Below, in pieces: positions 61,769-64,000 of a stretch of 64,000 nt of DNA (the first letter of the stretch is position 1; each line of letters starts with the position of its first letter). The translations under genes and the position numbers were made by a program. Source of the DNA: JARRNE01 sp963824085 (lineage in GTDB: Bacteria; Pseudomonadota; Gammaproteobacteria; Chromatiales; Chromatiaceae). Below the pieces are notes generated by a model, which was given only the letters and a program-made list of their open reading frames with translations, did not search any database and was not told the origin of the DNA. Where the stretch lies: positions 27,066-91,065 of the forward strand of contig CAWGNT010000003.1 of the NCBI GenBank assembly GCA_963824085.1, in the 5' to 3' direction.

Positions 61769-63868
61769 ATGAGCCTTTCGGACGGCTTCCGGTGGAAGCG
61801 GCTGGTTCAGGTAGGACCCTTCTGCTGGGGCGCAACAGCGCCATGGCGCGCCGCCCGCGTCGCTCTCGGTACAATTGTGCCGCTGGCCATCGGCTGGGCC
61901 AGCGGCCGCATCGACTACGGTGCGTATGCCGCCCTGGGAGCGCTTCCCGCCGGCTTTGCGTCGTTTCAAGGCGAAACGCGCAGCCGTCTGGCCGTCGTGG
62001 CGGTAGCGAGCCTCGGTATGGCGGCGTCGACCTTTGTCGGAGCGACTACGGCTGCCATCGCCCCCTGGGTCCTGGTCCCGGTGGTGATGGTCTGGGGGTA
62101 TGTCAGCGGACTCGCCGTGGCCCTTGGGCGATGGTCTAGCGTCGCCATCCTTCAGTGGTCGGTTGCCTTGCTGATTGCGGTCGGGCTGCCGGCCGGCCCC
62201 GGGGAAGCAGCGGTGCGGGCTGGCCTGGTGCTCGCTGGCGGGCTCTTCCAAGCCCTCCTGGTCGCCGCCTCCTGGACCGTGCGGCGAGGTGCACGCGAGC
62301 GGACGGCCGTGGCGGCCTCTTATCGAATGCTCGCCGGCTATGCCTCCGGCCTGGCGCTAGGCAGGTCCGGGCCGCCACCGCCGATCGCTTTCCCAGCGGG
62401 CACCACCCTCGACGACGCCAACCCGCTGCTGCCCACCGCTGCCCGGCTGATGTTCCTCGATCTGCTCGAGGAAGCCGAACGCATCCGTGCCTCGCTTGCC
62501 GCGTTGGCGGCACACACGACCGACGTCGGGCAGATCCGCGGTCTGATCGCCGACGCCGCCAACGCGCTCGACCGCATCGCGGACGTCCTGAGTGCCCCGC
62601 GCCGCGAGCGCGTCGCGCGTGTCCGTGACCTAAGCGCGCAAGTGGCTGAGCTGGCCGTGGCCGCCGGCGCTTCCTGGCGCTGGGCCGGCGAGGCGTTCCT
62701 CGGGCAGCTGCGCGCCGTGGTCCGCATCCTGGCCCGCCTCGAAGCGGTGCCGGTGCGGCCCTCCGCAGACATCCGAGTGACCGGGCCATCTTCGTGGCTC
62801 ACGGAGCTCGGTGGCGCAGCGGCTCTCAACACACTCCGAGCCCACGTTACGACGTCCACCGAGCCGGGGCGGCATGCCCTGCGCCTCGCCGTGGCCGCGG
62901 GGTTGGCCGAAGCAATGGCCCAGGCGATCGGCCTGAGCCAGGGCCATTGGATAGCGCTGACGGTCTTCTTCGTACTCAAGCCGGACTACAGCTCTACGCT
63001 GTACCACAGCGCGCAACGTGCAGTGGGCACCCTTCTGGGTGCCGGCCTTGGCGCGGCTGCAGCGCATCTTGGTCATCTAACCCAAGGTGGACTGGTTGCC
63101 ATGGCGGGCATTGGCGTCGCGGCGGCTTATGCCCTGTTCGAAGTGAACTACCTGCTCTTCAGCGTATTTCTCACCGTTTTCGTCGTGGTTCTCCTCGACG
63201 TCCTCGGTATCCCAGCGATTCCCACGGCCGAAGCTCGGCTCGTTAATACCGCTATCGGAGGCGTGTTGGCGCTCCTTGCCTACCTTGCTTGGCCGACGTG
63301 GGAGCACGCCACTGCGCAGGAGAAGTTCGCCCGGCTTCTTGAGGCCCACGCCGAGTACACGCTCGCTCTGCTCAAACAGGTGGTCCATCCCACCAGCATC
63401 GACGCCGCCCGGCTGCGCGCCCTCCAAGCCGCGGCGCGGCGCGCGCGCAGCGACGCGGAGGCATCCACGGCGCGGCTCTCGGACGAACCTTCCCGTGCTC
63501 CCCTGACGCCCGAAGTCGCCCATGCCGTGACGGCGGCCCTCGCCCGGTTTGCCCTCGCGTCTCTCGCCCTGCACGCGTTCGTCTTATCGCAACCCACGCG
63601 CGCTGACCCGCCGGATGAGTCGAACGATGGTGCGCCAAGGGTGGACGCGCTCGCTGCGGCGCTCGGCACCACGATGAGCCGCTTGGCTGTTGCGCTCAGG
63701 ACCATGCAGGCACCATTACCGGTTCCAGCTTTGCGTCCGATTCAGGCCGCATTAGGTCCCGAGCGGCCCTCGCTCGACAGCGTGCTCATCGAGGTCACGG
63801 ATCGCCTGGTCGACGCCGCCGACACTGTTGACGCTATCTTGCGCGACCGCCTCCCGCGGGCACGGTGA
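61769..63868 (+). CDS. FUSC-family (aromatic acid exporter-like) membrane protein
   Basis: A 699-residue protein from ATG 61769 (GAGG upstream; GTG 61763 is possible). It has two sets of about five membrane helices, near residues 20-160 ('APWRAARVALGTIVPLAIGW') and 365-510 ('RHALRLAVAAGLAEAMAQAI'), each followed by a long cytoplasmic helical part. 'QGHWIALTVFFVLKPDYSST' followed by 'LYHSAQRAVGTLLGAGLGA' is the signature of the FUSC/YccS/AaeB family (compare 'gyW..lt...vl.p......r...r..GT..G'). The family exports p-hydroxybenzoate-type or other aromatic acids, but substrates are often unknown. No membrane-fusion partner is adjacent. Confidence 0.9.
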   Translation: MSLSDGFRWKRLVQVGPFCWGATAPWRAARVALGTIVPLAIGWASGRIDYGAYAALGALPAGFASFQGETRSRLAVVAVASLGMAASTFVGATTAAIAPWVLVPVVMVWGYVSGLAVALGRWSSVAILQWSVALLIAVGLPAGPGEAAVRAGLVLAGGLFQALLVAASWTVRRGARERTAVAASYRMLAGYASGLALGRSGPPPPIAFPAGTTLDDANPLLPTAARLMFLDLLEEAERIRASLAALAAHTTDVGQIRGLIADAANALDRIADVLSAPRRERVARVRDLSAQVAELAVAAGASWRWAGEAFLGQLRAVVRILARLEAVPVRPSADIRVTGPSSWLTELGGAAALNTLRAHVTTSTEPGRHALRLAVAAGLAEAMAQAIGLSQGHWIALTVFFVLKPDYSSTLYHSAQRAVGTLLGAGLGAAAAHLGHLTQGGLVAMAGIGVAAAYALFEVNYLLFSVFLTVFVVVLLDVLGIPAIPTAEARLVNTAIGGVLALLAYLAWPTWEHATAQEKFARLLEAHAEYTLALLKQVVHPTSIDAARLRALQAAARRARSDAEASTARLSDEPSRAPLTPEVAHAVTAALARFALASLALHAFVLSQPTRADPPDESNDGAPRVDALAAALGTTMSRLAVALRTMQAPLPVPALRPIQAALGPERPSLDSVLIEVTDRLVDAADTVDAILRDRLPRAR

Positions 63869-64000
63869 CCGCCATTGTCGAGACGCTAGCAGATGGAGCG
63901 AAGTCGCCGTTGGCGGACGCTGCGCCTGGCATCTCGCGTTCGACGATGACAAGCAGCGCCGTCGGGGTGAACGATTGGTGTATGCAAGACTGACTCAATC

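Noticed and set aside
1..64000. tRNA or rRNA genes
   Set aside because: No stretch with a credible T-arm (GTTCGAATC type) and matching acceptor stem was found in the intergenic regions; TTCGAG near 18990 lacks the rest of a tRNA.

Overview
This is a high-GC, gene-dense but visibly decaying stretch of a gammaproteobacterial chromosome. The best clues to lineage are a glycine/tyrosine-rich exported protein that looks like a sulfur globule protein (41232-41612), the gammaproteobacterial order ribH-nusB-thiL-pgpA (12120 down to 9607), and a fructose phosphotransferase operon with an OprB-type porin. Together they suggest a purple-sulfur-bacterium-like or other sulfur-oxidising gammaproteobacterium of the Chromatiales type. 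That assignment is inference: the window has no rRNA, and I see no tRNA.

Layout. 1-10 kb: a frameshifted ATP-grasp gene followed by a CocE/NonD hydrolase, a frameshifted secreted S10 carboxypeptidase, an uncharacterised membrane-anchored HEMLH protein, a small exported protein and a BASS-family transporter. 9.6-15.5 kb: the riboflavin/thiamine/phosphatidylglycerol housekeeping block, glycogen debranching enzyme GlgX and a polyphosphate kinase 2. 15.6-26.5 kb: transporters (one frameshifted MFS, one AEC), a di-haem peroxidase between two copies of a near-palindromic motif, a tyrosine recombinase, a beta-propeller protein, a second PPK2, and remnants of SulP, VapC and an integrase. 26.6-36 kb: chorismate synthase, a TolC-type protein divergent from an ABC exporter, a YheT hydrolase, a MarC protein and a GGDEF-EAL protein. 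36-43 kb: accessory DNA with a Csf3-like/DinG-like (type IV CRISPR-Cas) pair, small orphan genes, a duplicated terminator-bearing repeat, the sulfur globule protein and a GIY-YIG-like gene with an in-frame TGA. 43.3-54.4 kb: an mreB fragment, a parallel beta-helix protein, a very large caspase-nSTAND-WD40 protein with a divergent Trypco1-like gene, an MscS remnant, a TPR-methyltransferase, and a scar made of DNA glycosylase, lactate permease and lactate dehydrogenase pieces. 54.5-64 kb: fruA-fruK-fruB, the porin and a FUSC-family membrane protein.

The most interesting content is (i) the caspase-nSTAND-WD40/Trypco1 pair, which resembles prokaryotic conflict or programmed-death modules; (ii) the Csf3/DinG pair, apparently without Csf1, Csf2, Cas6 or an array, and overlapped by a small PD-(D/E)xK-like gene; and (iii) a family of five dispersed ~100-bp inverted-repeat elements. 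At least ten broken genes (single-base frameshifts, nonsense codons and true truncations) show that the region is eroding. The frameshifts could in part be assembly errors, but the truncations cannot.
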